A stretch of DNA of 62,859 bases. Origin: Leptolyngbya sp. DLM2.Bin27 (GTDB lineage: Bacteria; Cyanobacteriota; Cyanobacteriia; Phormidesmidales; Phormidesmidaceae). The DNA is taken from NCBI GenBank assembly GCA_007694115.1, contig RECJ01000163.1, positions 1-62,859 of the forward strand, written 5' to 3'. A program made the translations under genes and the position numbers. The number at the start of each line of letters is the position of its first letter. The stretch's first letter is position 1. Positions 61,788 through 62,859 of this stretch are shown one piece after another. A model generated the notes under the pieces. The model saw only the letters and a list, made by a program, of their open reading frames with translations. It was not told the DNA's origin and did no database searches.

Positions 61788-62036
61788 CTAGCTGCGATAG
61801 TGCAGTTCTTCTAGCCAGGTGCGCATCTCATCGGCAGAGGCGTGGTCAATAGCCATTTGGGTAATGGGGTCGTAGGCATTCCACAGGACTGTACCAGAGG
61901 CGTCGCTAGCTTTCCACACGCGGGGTTCGCTGGTGGCTTCGAGGCGGGCCAGCAGTTTTTGCCCGAAGGCAGCCAACTTGGTACCTAGGCTAGGGGAATT
62001 TTTAGCGGTGTGGATTGGCCAATAGCTGGTGTTCAT
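61788..62036 (-). CDS. Small unknown protein
   Basis: An 82-residue protein from ATG 62036, chosen because AAGGAG (62044-62049 on the minus strand) lies 7 bases upstream. Sequence: MNTSYWPIHTAKNSPSLGTK, then LLARLEATSEPRVWKASDAS, and WLEELHYRS at the end. No recognised domain; the W-x-A-x-D...W-N-A-Y-D segment suggests a small alpha/beta fold. Probably cyanobacteria-specific. It stands alone between repeats. Confidence 0.65.
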   Translation of the reverse strand: MNTSYWPIHTAKNSPSLGTKLAAFGQKLLARLEATSEPRVWKASDASGTVLWNAYDPITQMAIDHASADEMRTWLEELHYRS

Positions 62037-62156
62037 AACCGATCTCCTTTGGTATTTGAGGTTTTTTCGCTCACAACTTAAGAGTAGTTTTCTGTAACGT
62101 AAAATACAAAAGCTTTCCGTCATGGGAGACATGAGAAATTTTCATAGGTGATGTCT

Positions 62157-62240
62157 AATGCCAAATCCGGCTTGGCTACCCCCGATACCCCTGGGCGAAC
62201 CGCCGTTCGCCCCTACAGGTTGGCCAACTGCCTATCGGGG
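62157..62240 (+). repeat. Family C repeat, copy 3
   Basis: Shares GGCTTGGCTACCCCCGAT and the CTACAGGTTGGCC block with the copy at 16713; the inner palindrome reads GGGCGAACCGCCGTTCGCCC. Confidence 0.8.
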
Positions 62241-62367
62241 GTCAGCCCCATCGAGCTTCAGGCGTGGAGTTCTATCTGCGGGGAAACTGTAGATGCCGAG
62301 GGAACCTGAGGTGGACTGGTTGCAGGCTCAGGGTTTGAGCGGCGGTTCTGTATCAAATTGTCAAAAG

Positions 62368-62401
62368 CTGACAAAAATAGAAAAACAGTAGCGTATTATA
62401 C
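62368..62401 (+). promoter_or_regulatory. NtcA box overlapping the -10 of the second DUF4278 promoter
   Basis: A perfect GTA-N8-TAC at 62388-62401 includes TATTAT (62394-62399), a -10-like hexamer. CTGACA (62368-62373) could be a -35, 20 bp away. The riboswitch starts 14 nt downstream, the same layout as at 12947. Confidence 0.65.
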
Positions 62402-62415
62402 AGATATGAAGATAA

Positions 62416-62512
62416 ATCGTTCATCTCCCTCTGACTATTTACCGGGTGCATTCCCCCTCAGGCAGCCTAGTTGGGAGACGGAAGTAGGGACAACCCCGAA
62501 GGAACGCGCCTC
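62416..62512 (+). ncRNA. Glutamine riboswitch, second copy
   Basis: Conserved blocks in order: ATCGTTCATCTCCC, GGGAGACGGAAGTAGGG, and CCCCGAAGGAACGCGCC. CTCCC pairs with GGGAG, and GTTC with GAAC. A larger variable loop than in the first copy separates the first two blocks. CGCCTC (62507-62512) is complementary to GAGGCG (62532-62537), which contains the Shine-Dalgarno. Confidence 0.87.
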
Positions 62513-62542
62513 ACTACGCCATCGCTTCTAGGAGGCGGCATT

Positions 62543-62859
62543 ATGAAACTCACCTATCGCGGTATCAGCTACGACTCTGCTTCTAGCCCTGCTCCTCAGA
62601 TGGGCGCAACCACTGGTACAGGACGCTATCGGGGTGCTCCGGTAGTCTTTCGTGCCCTGGCTAATCTGCCCGCCCAGCCCGCCAACGATTTGACCTGGCG
62701 CGGTGTACCCTACCGAACAGGCCTGATGACTTCCGCCGACCCGGCTGCGGCTGCGGTGCCCGTGGTGGCGATTCCGGCGGTGGCCGCTAGTGGGGCCGCT
62801 GCCCCTAGCCCGGCGGCCCCCGTGGTGAATGCTACAACGACCCCCACTAGCATTCCTGA
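62543..62859 (+). CDS. DUF4278 protein, cut by the window edge
   Basis: At least 105 codons, open at the right edge. It begins MKLTYRGISYDSASSPAP and repeats the DUF4278 motif as RYRGAPVVFR and LTWRGVPYRTG, followed by an Ala/Pro/Val-rich stretch. GGAGG at 62531-62535 is the ribosome site and lies within the pairing partner of the riboswitch 3' end. It is a longer paralogue of the peptide at 13065, under the same type of NtcA and glutamine control. Function unknown; the stop is outside the window. Confidence 0.85.
   Translation, partial: MKLTYRGISYDSASSPAPQMGATTGTGRYRGAPVVFRALANLPAQPANDLTWRGVPYRTGLMTSADPAAAAVPVVAIPAVAASGAAAPSPAAPVVNATTTPTSIP

Larger units (their letters stand above)
62037..62542. 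other. Upstream region of the second DUF4278 gene
   Basis: Besides promoter sequence for the minus-strand small gene, it contains a family C element (62157-62240), an NtcA box and a glutamine riboswitch, listed separately. Confidence 0.7.

Overview
The window is chromosomal DNA of a cyanobacterium, GC-rich (by eye near 58%) and dotted with the HIP1 palindrome GCGATCGC. Supporting markers are a PanC-Cmk fusion, RpaB, an SphS-like kinase, a homogentisate phytyltransferase, DUF2811, DUF2288 and DUF4278 proteins, an LrtA-type hibernation factor, NtcA boxes and glutamine riboswitches. A filamentous Leptolyngbya/Nodosilinea-like host is possible but is only a guess.

Region 1 (1-8290) is an accessory defence island, read mostly on the minus strand. 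It holds a phosphorothioation (Dnd) restriction helicase, a small protein translationally coupled to DndD, DndD itself, a Uma2-type nuclease, a MazF toxin remnant, DNA-phosphorothioation-associated protein 4, and two paralogues that look like a sulfur-binding-domain (SBD) protein alone and an SBD-HNH endonuclease. The 401-2424 part is visibly AT-rich. dndB, dndC and dndE are not in view. Repeats split the cluster. At the left edge a small XRE regulator sits behind a 15-bp palindrome and a repeated motif shared with a divergent, cut-off gene.

Region 2 (8291-34507) is ordinary core gene content: an SDR protein, tRNA-Cys, a CopA copper ATPase, a creatininase-family hydrolase, an NtcA box plus glutamine riboswitch plus DUF4278 peptide module, an SphS-like kinase, a pseudouridine synthase, a RodZ-like protein, prohibitin, PurM, RlpA behind a long structured leader, PanC-Cmk, AroE, RecR (apparently with an AUC start), an active/inactive pair of histidine phosphatases, a sugar dehydrogenase lipoprotein, RsgA, a TusA-like protein, DnaJ, DnaK and GrpE.

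Region 3 (34508-62859) starts with divergent pilB-pilT-pilC (type IV pilus motor). It continues with a geranylgeranyl reductase homologue and homogentisate phytyltransferase (tocopherol), a lipid operon plsX-fabH-fabD-plsC, rpaB, radA (carrying an in-frame repeat insertion), grxC, hpf/lrtA, lipB, a DciA-like protein, a large metallophosphoesterase, a CapA-like protein, an ammonium transporter with a small unknown membrane protein, and a DUF1989-GcvT fusion coupled to an unknown gene. The window ends inside a second NtcA box plus glutamine riboswitch plus DUF4278 module.

The strongest signals beyond routine annotation are these: the two matching NtcA/glutamine-riboswitch/DUF4278 modules, both with a conserved anti-Shine-Dalgarno pairing; the Dnd cluster lying beside SBD proteins that would be expected to attack phosphorothioated DNA; a pseudoknot-forming leader upstream of rlpA; a catalytically dead phosphatase paralogue; recR without a normal start codon; and three families of dispersed intergenic repeats, one of which has entered radA and one of which shows compensatory changes in its hairpin.
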